Below are positions 35,692 to 44,214 of a stretch of DNA of 64,000 bases, in pieces. The stretch's first letter is position 1; the number at the start of each line of letters is the position of its first letter. This stretch comes from Actinomadura rudentiformis (GTDB taxonomy: Bacteria; Actinomycetota; Actinomycetes; Streptosporangiales; Streptosporangiaceae). The position numbers and the translations under genes were made by a program. The DNA is taken from positions 1-64,000 of the forward strand of contig NZ_WBMT01000006.1 in assembly GCF_008923185.1 (NCBI RefSeq). Reading direction: 5' to 3'. The notes below the pieces were generated by a model. It had not been told where the DNA came from and did no database searches. It worked only from the letters and a program-made list of their open reading frames with translations.

Positions 35692-36551
35692 AGCGCTTGC
35701 TTGGCCGTGGCGAACTCCTCGTCGTTCAAGATGCCCTCCTTGTGGAGCGCGCCGAGTTCGCGGAGCCGCCGCAGCAAGGTGTCGTGATCCTCGCCCGGAG
35801 CCTCCGCCTGCGCGGGCTCCGGGCTCGGCGCCTCGATCTCGGCCGGTGGTGCGGCCGGATGCGGCAGGCGCGCCACGACGGCGGCCGCCACCAGCGCGGT
35901 CAGGCCGCCCTCCTTCTGGATGCCCCACGCGATGCACTGGGGGTCCTCCTCGGCCGTGAGCCTGGAGTCGCCCGACTTGAGCCGGAAGCGGAGGCAGCCA
36001 TACCCCATCCCGGACTGCGGCGCCCACTCCACACCGGCGATCTCCGCGAGCTCGAACAGCTGCGGGCCCGCCTCCTCCTTCTTCGAGTTCGCCATCCAGT
36101 TGAACTCGAGGCGGACGCGCTCGCCGTCGAACGAGGCCGTCCCGTCGCCCGCCGAGGCGCTCACCGGCACCGGCGGCCCGGGCATGAGGTAGCGGTCGCA
36201 CGGTCCGTCCGGCACTTGTTCGAGGAGGAGCGCGTTGCGCACCTCGTCGACGAGGTACTCGGCCACGCCCGCGCGCCCGCCGTCCACCGACAGCCGGTAC
36301 GGATCGGCGGCGGAGTCGGCGAGGCCGCCCGCGACGGCCTGGCTGAACGGATCCGCGGCGGCGCGCAGTCTGAGCCGCAGCCGCCCGCCCTTGCGGCCCG
36401 GCTCGAACGCCATGCCGGCCACCGCCTCCAGCGGCACGACCAACTCGCCGAGCGCCTTGCGCAGTTTGTGCACCCCCCGATCACGGCCGGGGACGATGCG
36501 GAGCACGTCACCGTCGAACGTCCACGTGCCGTCGCGCGCAATGACCTCCAT
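35676..36551 (-). CDS. DUF4429/SHOCT-domain protein
   Basis: 291 residues. Starts MEVIARDGTWTFDGDVLRI, the DUF4429 domain (beta-rich, PH-like) repeated twice (about 1-110 and 135-215; second copy begins GTASFDGERVRLEF). The C-terminal SHOCT motif is LLRRLRELGALHKEGILNDEEFATAKQALLRRF in meaning (a short helix pair ending every such protein). Between lies a Pro/Glu-rich linker. SHOCT is an oligomerisation motif; DUF4429 proteins are common in actinomycetes and of unknown function. No signal peptide. Confidence 0.88.
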   Translation of the reverse strand: MEVIARDGTWTFDGDVLRIVPGRDRGVHKLRKALGELVVPLEAVAGMAFEPGRKGGRLRLRLRAAADPFSQAVAGGLADSAADPYRLSVDGGRAGVAEYLVDEVRNALLLEQVPDGPCDRYLMPGPPVPVSASAGDGTASFDGERVRLEFNWMANSKKEEAGPQLFELAEIAGVEWAPQSGMGYGCLRFRLKSGDSRLTAEEDPQCIAWGIQKEGGLTALVAAAVVARLPHPAAPPAEIEAPSPEPAQAEAPGEDHDTLLRRLRELGALHKEGILNDEEFATAKQALLRRF

Positions 36552-36561
36552 GGACGGAATC

Positions 36562-37347
36562 CTAGGACGGCTCGGCGCGCCGGAGAACGGTGATCATCCG
36601 CCAGGCCTCCGGGTCGGTCAGTCCGACCTCGCCGAAATCCCCGTACTGCGCCACCACTTCCAGCGTGCCGGACAGGCGGATCGCGGCGCTGAGCTCCGTC
36701 GCCGTCCAGAACCGGTAGGGCACGACGTCGCGGATCACCCGCGGCGTGCGGCCGCCTTCGGCGATCGTCATCGTGACATGGTCGTCGGCGACCTGCGTGA
36801 CGGGATCGAGCCGGTCCGACGGCTCGCCCCAGCGGACGGTGGCGTGCACGCCGTCGCGGTCCACCGTCCAGGCCGTTCCCACGCTGGGCTCGTCGGTGAG
36901 CCGGTCCTTGGGATGCGACATCTCCACGACGTAGAGCCCGCCGTCCGCGAGGTGCGCGGCGGCACGGCCGAGATGGGCCGTGAACGCGTCGAGCGTCATC
37001 AGGTGGGACGTGGAGTCGAGCATGGTGACGACCAGGTCGAACCGGCGGCCGAGATCGAAGGCGGTCATGTCAGCCCGCACCACCTCGATCTCCAAGCCGG
37101 CGAGCTTGGCCTGCTCGGCGGCGTACGCGCACATCGCCGGGTTGAGGTCCAGCGCGGTCGCCCGGATCCCGCGCCGGGCGAGCTCGCGGGCGTGCTCGGC
37201 CGGTCCGGCGGCCAGTTCGAGCGCGGTCCCGGCCGGCGTGCCCGAGTGCTCCGCGCACCAGGACAGGAGGACGTCCACCTCGGCGGGCACATCACGGAAC
37301 GAGCAGGCCAGCTCATAGGCCCACGGGTCGTCATAGATGCCGGTCAC
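36562..37347 (-). CDS. SAM-dependent methyltransferase
   Basis: 261 residues from GTG 37347, with GGGAGGA 8 bases upstream. Class I Rossmann methyltransferase: GTALELAAGPAEHARELARRG (motif I in LELAAGP), ALDLNPAMCAYA, DMTAFDLGRRFDLVVTMLDS and SHLMTLDAFTAHLGRAAAHL. C-terminal beta-rich half with VTMTIAEGG and YRFWTATELSAAI. Substrate unknown. Ten bases before the DUF4429 start, so probably in one operon. Confidence 0.87.
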   Translation of the reverse strand: MTGIYDDPWAYELACSFRDVPAEVDVLLSWCAEHSGTPAGTALELAAGPAEHARELARRGIRATALDLNPAMCAYAAEQAKLAGLEIEVVRADMTAFDLGRRFDLVVTMLDSTSHLMTLDAFTAHLGRAAAHLADGGLYVVEMSHPKDRLTDEPSVGTAWTVDRDGVHATVRWGEPSDRLDPVTQVADDHVTMTIAEGGRTPRVIRDVVPYRFWTATELSAAIRLSGTLEVVAQYGDFGEVGLTDPEAWRMITVLRRAEPS

Positions 37348-37510
37348 CGGGCCATCCTCCCAGTCCCGCCGGGCTGAGCCGTCCACGAGCGCGGAGGGGT
37401 GTGTTATCTGGCAGATGGTGCCTTGGCGCGTACATCACTCGCGTTCGCCCGTCGCTGTTACGGAATGGCTACGTCACCATGAGCTGACGGTTTCACCTTT
37501 CGGGACGGGG

Positions 37511-37546
37511 TTGAGGCGCGTCCTCCGACCGCATACCGTGCCGTAA
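37511..37546 (+). promoter_or_regulatory. Promoter of a leaderless CMD-domain mRNA
   Basis: TTGAGG (37511-37516), 17 bases, TACCGT (37534-37539), 7 bases, then GTG 37547. The spacing is that of a housekeeping-sigma promoter with +1 on the start codon; there is no ribosome site. Confidence 0.6.
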
Positions 37547-38236
37547 GTGATCGACCCGCTGAGTGGTGATGACGTCAACGAGCAACCCGTGACCACCGGC
37601 CGACCCGCCCGGCTGCCGCTCCTGCCGCCGGGAATGCTGAGCGACGAACAACGCGAGGTCTACGACGCCGTGCGCGGCGGTCCGCGGAGCGGGCGGGCAC
37701 CGGTCTTCCGGTTCGTGGACGACGACGGGCATCTCCTCGGCCCGTTCAACGCCATGCTCTACAGCCCCGCGGTCGGCGGCCCGCTGCAGGAGCTCGGCGC
37801 GGCGCTGCGCTTCCAGAGCTCGTTCACCAAGCGCGAGCGTGAGATCGCGACCCTGGTGGTGGCCGAGCACTGGCGCTCGGACTTCGAGTGGTACGCGCAC
37901 GAGAGGGTCGGCCGCCGGGCCGGCCTGACCGAGGACGAGCTCGACGCGCTGCGCGAGGGCCGCGCGCCGATGCTGGCCGACGTGCGCGAGCGGGTGGTGT
38001 ACGAGGCGGCCCGGCAGCTCACCGCCGAACGTGACCTCGGCGACGCGCTCTACACCGAGGCGGTCGCGACGCTGGGCCGTTCCGCCCTCGTCGAGCTGGT
38101 CACCCTGGTCGGTTACTACGCGGCACTGGCGCTGCAGTTGCGTGTGTTCCGGGCGGGCGTGCCGGAGGGTGAGCCCGCCCCGGTCTGGAAGGAACCCGGA
38201 CCGGCCCCCGAGTGGAGAGAGCGTGGGCATGAGTGA
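37547..38236 (+). CDS. Carboxymuconolactone decarboxylase-family protein
   Basis: 229 residues; GTG 37547, leaderless-type promoter. CMD/AhpD-like helical domain: RLPLLPPGMLSDEQREVYDA, GPFNAMLYSPAVGGPLQELG, TKREREIATLVVAEHWRSDFEWYAHERVG (in parts), LVELVTLVGYYAALALQLRV. The Cys-x-x-Cys of AhpD is absent, so it is more like the decarboxylase or a small-molecule enzyme with the DxxWH-type EWYAH. Substrate unknown. Overlaps the GNAT gene by 8 bases. Confidence 0.83.
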   Translation: MIDPLSGDDVNEQPVTTGRPARLPLLPPGMLSDEQREVYDAVRGGPRSGRAPVFRFVDDDGHLLGPFNAMLYSPAVGGPLQELGAALRFQSSFTKREREIATLVVAEHWRSDFEWYAHERVGRRAGLTEDELDALREGRAPMLADVRERVVYEAARQLTAERDLGDALYTEAVATLGRSALVELVTLVGYYAALALQLRVFRAGVPEGEPAPVWKEPGPAPEWRERGHE

Positions 38237-38792
38237 CGGCGTGATCTTTGGCGATGACGTGCTGCGCACCGACCGGCTGGCGCTGCACCCGGTCAGCATG
38301 AGCGATCACAGCGCGCTGCTGGCGCACTGGACCGGCCCGCTCGTACGCCGGTACCTCTTCGACGACAAGACGCTCTCGGCCCTGGAGGTCACCGAGATCA
38401 TCGCGGCCAGCCAGCGGGACTTCGCCACGGAGGGCTACGGGCTGTGGGCGCTCCGGGCGGCCGCACGCGGCGACGCGATCGACGGCGTGCCGCCCGCGAG
38501 CACGCTCGTCGGGGTCGCGGGGCTGCGCGGCCATGGCGCCGACGTCGAGATCGTCTACAGCCTCGAACCCGACCGGTGGGGGCAGGGACTCGCGGAGGAG
38601 GCGTCGCGCGCCGTGCTGGACTACGCGTTCGACGTGCTCCAGCTGCGCCGGGTCACCGCCGAGATCGACGCGGCCAACGGATCCTCGGCCGAGCTGGCCG
38701 AACGGCTGGGCATGCGCCCGCACGGCGACCCCGGGCACTACCAGGCCGAACGTGTCAGCTGGCACGGATCACGGCATTCCATCGACGCATGA
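38229..38792 (+). CDS. GNAT-family N-acetyltransferase
   Basis: 187 residues from ATG 38229 (GTG 38223 also in frame), overlapping the CMD stop. RimJ/RimL-like GNAT: RTDRLALHPVSMSDHSALLA, IVYSLEPDRWGQGLAEEASR (acetyl-CoA pyrophosphate loop Q/RxxGxA with WGQGLAEEA) and ANGSSAELAERLGMRPHG. These modify protein N-termini, antibiotics or small amines. No target evident. Likely co-transcribed with the CMD gene and possibly with the oxidoreductase 58 bases downstream. Confidence 0.88.
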   Translation: MSDGVIFGDDVLRTDRLALHPVSMSDHSALLAHWTGPLVRRYLFDDKTLSALEVTEIIAASQRDFATEGYGLWALRAAARGDAIDGVPPASTLVGVAGLRGHGADVEIVYSLEPDRWGQGLAEEASRAVLDYAFDVLQLRRVTAEIDAANGSSAELAERLGMRPHGDPGHYQAERVSWHGSRHSIDA

Positions 38793-38849
38793 CGACTGAT
38801 CCAGTGCTACGTGATGCCTCTGGGAGGCTGATTACGCCAGTATGAGGGC

Positions 38850-40277
38850 ATGAGTCCGACTCCACCCCCCGCGCCGCGTTCCGACGACCACGTCAACGGC
38901 GAGGTCTCGTACTGGTTCCGGGAGGGAGGCGTGCCCACGCCGGGCTCACACCTGTCGGGCGCGCGCGCCTGCGACGTCTGCATCGTGGGTGCCGGTTACA
39001 CCGGCCTATGGACCGCGTACTACCTCAAGCGCGCGCGGCCGGATCTGCACATCGTCGTGCTGGAGAAGGAGTTCGCCGGATTCGGCGCGTCCGGGCGCAA
39101 CGGCGGTTGGGTGGTGGGCGAGCTCGCCGGATCCCGCGAGGGTTACGCCCGGCGGCACGGCCGGGAGGCGACGGTGGCTCTGCAGCGAGCCATGTTCGAC
39201 GCCGTGGACGAGGTCGTCCGGGTCGCGGCCAAGGAGGGCATCGACGCGGACGTGGTCAAGGGCGGCGTCCTGACGGTCGCCCGCAACGAGGCCCAGCGCG
39301 CCCGCCTCACCGCCCTGGTGAGGAACGCCCGCGAATGGGGCTGGACCGAGGACGACCTCATCGTGACCGGGCTTGGCGACCGGATCCAGGTCGAGGGCGC
39401 GGTCGGCTCGGTCTGGAGCCCGCACTGCGCCCGCGTCCAACCGGCGGCGCTGGCACGCGGACTGGCCCGCGTCGTCCGTGACCTGGGTGTAGAGATCTTC
39501 GAGCGCACCCCGGTGATCAGGATCCGCCCGCGCACGGCCCATGTGCCCCCGTCCGCCACGACGCCCTACGGCACCGTCACCGCCGACCACGTCATCCGCG
39601 CCACCGAGGGCTTCACCGCAGCCCTCCCCGGGCACCGCCGCGACTGGCTGCCCATGAACAGCTCGATGATCGTGACCACCCCCCTTGCCGAAGACGTCTG
39701 GGCGCGCCTCGGCTGGGAGAACGGCGAGCTCCTCGGCGACATGGCCCACTACTACATGTACGCCCAGCGGACCGCCGACGGCCGCATCGCGTTCGGCGGC
39801 CGAGGCAGGCCCTATCGCTACGGGTCGCGGATCGACGACGGAGGCCGCACCCAGCCGCAGACCATCGACCTCCTGTGGCGGATGCTCACCGAGATGTTCC
39901 CGGCCGTGGCCGGCAAGGGAGAGGTGGCCCACTCCTGGTCGGGCGTGCTCGGCGTCCCGCGTGACTGGTGCTCGACCGTCGTGGTGGACCACGAGTCCGG
40001 CCTCGGCCATGCGGGGGGCTACACGGGCCACGGCGTGGCGACCGCCAACCTCGCGGGACGCACCCTCCGCGATCTCATCCTGCGCGAGGACACCGACCTC
40101 ACCGCGCTGCCCTGGGTGAACTGGCGCGTGCGCCGCTGGGAGCCCGAGCCCCTCCGCTGGCTCGGCGTCCAGGCGATGTACGCCCTCTACCGCGCCGCCG
40201 ACGCCCGGGAGTCGGCCTCGAACTCCGCACGCACCTCACTCCTGGCCCACGCAGCCGACACCATAACGGGACACTGA
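38850..40277 (+). CDS. FAD-dependent oxidoreductase (DAO, PuuB-like)
   Basis: 475 residues. N-terminal FAD-binding GAGYTGLWTAYYLKR (dinucleotide motif at 47-52), VVLEKEFAGFGASGRNGGWV, HVIRATEGFTAALPGHR and a C-terminal GYTGHGVATANLAGRTL. The RNGGWV segment is typical of gamma-glutamylputrescine oxidase and related amine oxidases of the D-amino-acid oxidase superfamily. It likely oxidises a secondary amine or amino acid, with oxygen or a quinone as acceptor. The tail LRWLGVQAMYALYRAADAR is usual for these. Cytosolic. Confidence 0.88.
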   Translation: MSPTPPPAPRSDDHVNGEVSYWFREGGVPTPGSHLSGARACDVCIVGAGYTGLWTAYYLKRARPDLHIVVLEKEFAGFGASGRNGGWVVGELAGSREGYARRHGREATVALQRAMFDAVDEVVRVAAKEGIDADVVKGGVLTVARNEAQRARLTALVRNAREWGWTEDDLIVTGLGDRIQVEGAVGSVWSPHCARVQPAALARGLARVVRDLGVEIFERTPVIRIRPRTAHVPPSATTPYGTVTADHVIRATEGFTAALPGHRRDWLPMNSSMIVTTPLAEDVWARLGWENGELLGDMAHYYMYAQRTADGRIAFGGRGRPYRYGSRIDDGGRTQPQTIDLLWRMLTEMFPAVAGKGEVAHSWSGVLGVPRDWCSTVVVDHESGLGHAGGYTGHGVATANLAGRTLRDLILREDTDLTALPWVNWRVRRWEPEPLRWLGVQAMYALYRAADARESASNSARTSLLAHAADTITGH

Positions 40278-40326
40278 CGCCATGGCCCCGGAATACGCGC
40301 TCAACCTCGTCGACAAGCTGGAAGAC

Positions 40327-41097
40327 CTACGCCCCGTCCTCCAGGAGTGACTGGACGTCGGCGTACGAGGGGACTGGGCGGCCGGCCGGCTTTCCCGCAA
40401 CGCTGAGGGCGGTGTTGACCGTCGCCTGGAGGGACGTGCGGTAGAGCAACGACCCGCAGCTCACCCGTTTGACGCCCAGCTCGCCCAGGCGTGCGAAGTC
40501 GGTGCGCCCCGGCAGGTGCAGGACGTTCAGCGGGAGGGGGATCCCCTCAACCAGGACACGCACGTCGTCGTCCTCGGCGGCACCCGGTACGAAGATGCCG
40601 TCCGCGCCCGCGTCGGCGTATGCGTTGGCCCGTCCGAGCGTCTCATCAAGGGAGCCCTTGCCGAGCCAGAAGAGGTCCGTCCGTGCGTTCAGGAAGACCC
40701 CCGGCGCGGTCGCCTTGACGGCCTCGATCATCGCGACCTGGTGGTCGATCGGCCTCAGCGTTCCATCGGCGTATCCGTCTTCGAGGTTGACACCGGCGAT
40801 GCCGTACGAGGCCAGCTCGCTGACCAGCGCACCCACATCGTCCGGGCGCTCGGAGTAGCCGCCCTCCAGGTCCACGGTGACCGGGACCGGCAGGCGAGCC
40901 AGGCGCCGCGCCAAGACAACGGTCTCCTCCTTGGTGTCGCCCGAGGCGTCGGGCTTCCCGGCCACTCCCGCGACCCCGAGGCTCGTCGTGCCGATGGCAG
41001 GGAAGCCGGCCTCAGCCAGGAGCGCCCCACTGGCGAAGTCCCAGGCGTTCGGCAGAAGCAGCGGCTCATCGCCGTGGTGCAAGGCGTGGAAGCGCAT
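40327..41097 (-). CDS. Isocitrate lyase/PEP mutase-family enzyme
   Basis: 256 residues; ATG 41097 with AAGGAG 8 bases upstream. Phosphonomutase/ICL-like TIM barrel: LLPNAWDFASGALLAEAGFP, IGTTSLGVA, VTVDLEGGYSERPDDVG, VNLEDGYADG, LNARTDLFWLGKG and GADGIFVPG. Catalytic-loop Cys of isocitrate lyase (KKCGH) is not present; the PEP-mutase-type loop is open. Family members include carboxyphosphonoenolpyruvate mutase, methylisocitrate lyase and oxaloacetate hydrolases. Specific reaction unclear. The P450-like gene ends on its start codon (TGATG). Confidence 0.88.
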   Translation of the reverse strand: MRFHALHHGDEPLLLPNAWDFASGALLAEAGFPAIGTTSLGVAGVAGKPDASGDTKEETVVLARRLARLPVPVTVDLEGGYSERPDDVGALVSELASYGIAGVNLEDGYADGTLRPIDHQVAMIEAVKATAPGVFLNARTDLFWLGKGSLDETLGRANAYADAGADGIFVPGAAEDDDVRVLVEGIPLPLNVLHLPGRTDFARLGELGVKRVSCGSLLYRTSLQATVNTALSVAGKPAGRPVPSYADVQSLLEDGA

Positions 41098-41861
41098 CAG
41101 TCGTTCTCCTTTGCGCGGAGGGCGTCGAGGACGCCTGCGGCTAGCTGGACGGCATGGTGGGCACCGGGACACGGGCGTCTGCCTGCGCCGAAGGTCAGGT
41201 GCGGGGAGCGTTCCAGGTTGGCCACCGTGATGTTGAGCGTCACGGGGATGCCGTGGGGGTCCAGGCGGCGGAGGGCGGGAACGGGCGGGTCGAAGCGGAG
41301 GGTGTCGATGATGGTCGACTCGCTGTCCGCGCAGGTGCGGGTTGCGGCCTTGGCGATCAGGGTGGCGGTCGCCTCGCAGGACTGCATGAGGATCGCGATG
41401 CGGTTGGCGATCTCCTCGTCGGAGCCGGGGGAGAGGAGCTCGACGAGGATCGCCACGGCTCTGTCGGCCGCCTCTGGTTGATCGGTGCCTGTCAGGTAGA
41501 CGGCTGCCACCACGGGGACGTTCTTGATCAAGGTGTCCAGTTCGGTCACGCCGAGGGCGCGTCCCAGCACGGCGGTGGGGACGGCGCGGGCTACGGCGGC
41601 GACGCGGTCGTGCGGGGAGGTCTTCAGGATGGTCGTAGCGCGTTCATGGGCTTCTCGGCGCAGGGCCGCCGGGTCCATCTGCGCCAGCTGTTCGATCACG
41701 ATGGCCAGGCGACGGTCGTGGTCTTCGCCCTCGCTGAACCTGCACACGTTCTGGCGCAGCCATTGCAGCGTGCCGCGCAGGGCGTGGCCCGGGACCGGCG
41801 GGACGGTATAGCGATCATCGGACAACACGGCCGCGATGTCGGCGTGGGCTCGGATCTCCAT
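41097..41861 (-). CDS. Very short cytochrome P450-like protein
   Basis: 254 residues from ATG 41861 (TTG 41909 would add 16). A heme-binding loop LTFGAGRRPCPGAHHAV is intact (Cys 231 as thiolate). Upstream, SCEATATLIA (about 161-170) may be the I-helix, with E163 and T165 at the oxygen-activation position, and DTLRFDPPVPALRR (186-199) the K-helix end; the K-helix ExxR Glu is replaced by Asp/Thr. P450s normally have about 400 residues; the N-terminal half is compressed (beta-1, helices A-F largely missing) and the meander before the Cys is short. Either a reduced P450 family member or a decaying one. Coupled to the downstream ICL/PEPM gene. Confidence 0.72.
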   Translation of the reverse strand: MEIRAHADIAAVLSDDRYTVPPVPGHALRGTLQWLRQNVCRFSEGEDHDRRLAIVIEQLAQMDPAALRREAHERATTILKTSPHDRVAAVARAVPTAVLGRALGVTELDTLIKNVPVVAAVYLTGTDQPEAADRAVAILVELLSPGSDEEIANRIAILMQSCEATATLIAKAATRTCADSESTIIDTLRFDPPVPALRRLDPHGIPVTLNITVANLERSPHLTFGAGRRPCPGAHHAVQLAAGVLDALRAKEND

Positions 41862-42057
41862 GATCTGAAGGTAGGGCGGAGTCGCTTCGACGCCGGGCGA
41901 AGTGTCCAAAGTGCTGGCACTCCGCGAATAGTTTTAGGAAATCCTCAATCTTGCTTGCTGTTCGAAGCCGGTAGTGCGCCTTTCGATGGCGGTTCACGTC
42001 CACGGCGGTGCGGTTCACCGCCGTGGACGCGGTGACGGCATTGGCGCACGCCTGTCA

Positions 42058-42204
42058 CTAGTAGCTGGCGAACGGGTAGTGGTCCGCTCTGGCGAGATCT
42101 CGGGCGAAGGCCTTCACCTGGAGAGCCCGCCTTGCCAAGTAGCGGGTCACAGGTGATCGATTGGGTCCGTACGCGGCGGACCACAGGACGGGTACGCGGT
42201 TCAT
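42058..42204 (-). CDS. Possible small protein divergent from a LysR gene
   Basis: 48 residues from ATG 42204 (an in-frame ATG about 23 codons earlier could extend it). Sequence starts NRVPVLWSAAYGPNRSPVTR and is basic and Arg/Ala-rich with an FARDLARADHYPFASY end. No family recognised; composition is protein-like but it may be a chance frame. It occupies most of the 418-base gap between the P450 and LysR genes; nothing else is seen there. Confidence 0.3.
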   Translation of the reverse strand: MNRVPVLWSAAYGPNRSPVTRYLARRALQVKAFARDLARADHYPFASY

Positions 42205-42279
42205 GCCTTCAGCGTGGCTCCCGTCCGGGCCATCGGTCCAACACATCATTTCGCTACCAGCCATCGCTAACGTAGATGG

Positions 42280-43149
42280 ATGGAGATGCGGCAACTTCGC
42301 CATTTCGTGGCGGTCGCGACGCACGGCAGCTTCACAGCGGCGGCGCGCGCGGAGCTGATCGTTCAGTCGGCGCTGAGCACGTCGATCCGCAAGCTGGAAC
42401 AGGATCTCGGCGCGGACCTCTTCGACCGCACTGGGCGGCGGCCGGTGCTCACACCCGCCGGGGAGGCCTTCCTCCCGGCGGCGCGGGCGCTCCTGGCCGA
42501 CGCGACGGCGGCGCGCGAGGCGGTCGCGGCGGTGACCGGGCTCGAGACGGGGCGTGTCGCGATCGGCACCTTCCAGACACTGACCCGGGTCGATCTGGCC
42601 GCGGAGCTCGCCGCGTTCCACCTCAAATGGCCGGGCGTCCAGATCTCGGTGCACGAGGCGCCGGTCGGTGAGCTGGTCGATCGCCTGCTGGCGAGGGAGC
42701 TGGACCTGGCCTATCTTGCGGCGGCGGGCCCGACCGTTCCGGAAGGGCTGACCGCGTTCGGCGCCTGGGAGGAGGAGCTCGTCCTGGTCACGCCGCCCGG
42801 CCACCGGCTCGCCGGTGCCGGTCGTGCGCTCTTCTCCGACCTGACCGACGAACACTTCGTCGACTTCCGCGCAGGGACCGGTCTGGAGGTGGCCGTACGC
42901 CGGCTGGCCGCCAGTTGCGGTCTGGATCGGCACATCACCTGCGAGGTCACCCAGATCAGGCTGCTGGTCGAGCTCGTGAGGGCCGGCATCGGGATCGCGA
43001 TCGTCCCGCGCCTCGTGGGGGAGCGGGCCGGGCTTCCCTGCCTCACGATCCGCCAGCCCGATCCCGCCCGTACGACGGTCCTCGTGGGCCGCAGCCCCCA
43101 GCCGGCGAACCCGGCCGCCGCCGCCCTCCTGGATCATCTGACCTCGTAA
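42280..43149 (+). CDS. LysR-family transcription regulator
   Basis: 289 residues. Winged helix MRQLRHFVAVATHGSFTAAA, SALSTSIRKLEQDLGADLFD at residues 1-60, then the effector-binding domain (about 90-289) with GRVAIGTFQTLTRVDLAAEL, RELDLAYLAA and VRAGIGIAIVPRLVGERAGL. ATG 42280; TAACGT at 42268-42273 six bases upstream suggests a leaderless mRNA. It is divergent from a possible small gene. Target genes unknown; the P450/ICL pair or the short downstream DUF1963 gene are candidates. Confidence 0.93.
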   Translation: MEMRQLRHFVAVATHGSFTAAARAELIVQSALSTSIRKLEQDLGADLFDRTGRRPVLTPAGEAFLPAARALLADATAAREAVAAVTGLETGRVAIGTFQTLTRVDLAAELAAFHLKWPGVQISVHEAPVGELVDRLLARELDLAYLAAAGPTVPEGLTAFGAWEEELVLVTPPGHRLAGAGRALFSDLTDEHFVDFRAGTGLEVAVRRLAASCGLDRHITCEVTQIRLLVELVRAGIGIAIVPRLVGERAGLPCLTIRQPDPARTTVLVGRSPQPANPAAAALLDHLTS

Positions 43150-43185
43150 GTGCTTGGATACAGGCAACCGATCTTGAGGGAACGC

Positions 43186-44193
43186 ATGTCGCTCACGACC
43201 CCCCCGCGTCCGCTGGACGTGGTCTCGCTTTTTCCGGAGTTGGCCGGTACGACCAGGACCGCCACACGCCTCCATCCGCGGCCCGGCGAACCGACCGTGC
43301 ACGACAGCTCAGTGGGCGGGCCGTTGTTGTGGCCTGCCGACGAGCCGTGGCCGACCTGCTCCGATGACCACGACGTGCACAGGCTGACGACGCTGGAGGA
43401 CGTCCGGACGCTCCGGCGCATTCTCGCTGAGGCGTGGGCGCGGCCCAGACCGCCCCGGACCAATCTTCTGACGCCGGACGAGCAGGCGATCGTGGACCGC
43501 ATCAACGCCGGACACGACGCGGACCTGCTGCCCTCGGGGCCGCTGCCGCTCATCCCGTTGGCGCAGCTGTACGCACGAGACGTGCCTGACCTGCCCTGTC
43601 CCGGGGACACGGACATGCTGCAAGTCCTGTGGTGCCCGTTCGACGAGCTTCTCGAGCTTTCCTCGGCAGTGCACCTGCGGTGGCGGCAGTCCGGGGACGT
43701 GAAGGAGGTCTTGTCGGACCCGCCTGAGCCCGCTTACGTCGGCCTCGCTGACTACGTCCCGGCTCCGTGCGTCCTGCATCCCGAGCAGGTGCTGGAGTAT
43801 CCGCCGATCCACGAGCTGGACGAGGATGTCGCGCAACGTGTCATCGCCCGCGAACGAGAGCTCATCTTCTCCGATGACACCGAACAACCCCGGTACAGGG
43901 GCGCCCTCTCAGGGCCTCCCGGCTGGAAGGTCGGCGGCTGGCCCGCCCCGTGGAGTTTCCGCGACCCCGCCGGGCCCGACGAACTGCGGTGCCGCTGCGG
44001 CGCCCCTGTGGAGGCCCTGCTCACCATCGACAGCAGTGAATGGGACGGGGAGAGCGGCAGCTGGCGCCCCCTCGAAGACATCGACACAAGCGAAGACTGC
44101 CCCACGATGGTGACCGTTGGCCGCGGCTACACCCTGCAGATCTACCACTGCCTCCTGGAGGCCGGGCACCCACCGTTCACCGCCCTCCAATGA
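43186..44193 (+). CDS. DUF1963 (YwqG-like) protein
   Basis: 335 residues; ATG 43186 with GAGGG 6 bases upstream. DUF1963 pattern: SVGGPLLWPADEPWPTC, IPLAQLYARDVPDLPCPGD, LQVLWCPFD, GWKVGGWPAPWSF, PDELRCRCGAPVEALLTID. Proteins of this family are common in actinomycetes and sometimes linked to SUKH/immunity or to no known role. Cysteines (CSDD, CRCGA) are present. No signal or membrane segment. It follows the LysR gene by 36 bases in the same direction. Confidence 0.85.
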   Translation: MSLTTPPRPLDVVSLFPELAGTTRTATRLHPRPGEPTVHDSSVGGPLLWPADEPWPTCSDDHDVHRLTTLEDVRTLRRILAEAWARPRPPRTNLLTPDEQAIVDRINAGHDADLLPSGPLPLIPLAQLYARDVPDLPCPGDTDMLQVLWCPFDELLELSSAVHLRWRQSGDVKEVLSDPPEPAYVGLADYVPAPCVLHPEQVLEYPPIHELDEDVAQRVIARERELIFSDDTEQPRYRGALSGPPGWKVGGWPAPWSFRDPAGPDELRCRCGAPVEALLTIDSSEWDGESGSWRPLEDIDTSEDCPTMVTVGRGYTLQIYHCLLEAGHPPFTALQ

Positions 44194-44214
44194 CACCGGT
44201 GCGCCTGGTGGCGG

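Noticed and set aside
40282..40350. A 22-codon plus-strand frame starting just after the FAD oxidoreductase stop
   Set aside because: It has ATG and reasonable composition but no ribosome site, overlaps the convergent ICL/PEPM gene end, and is too short to judge.
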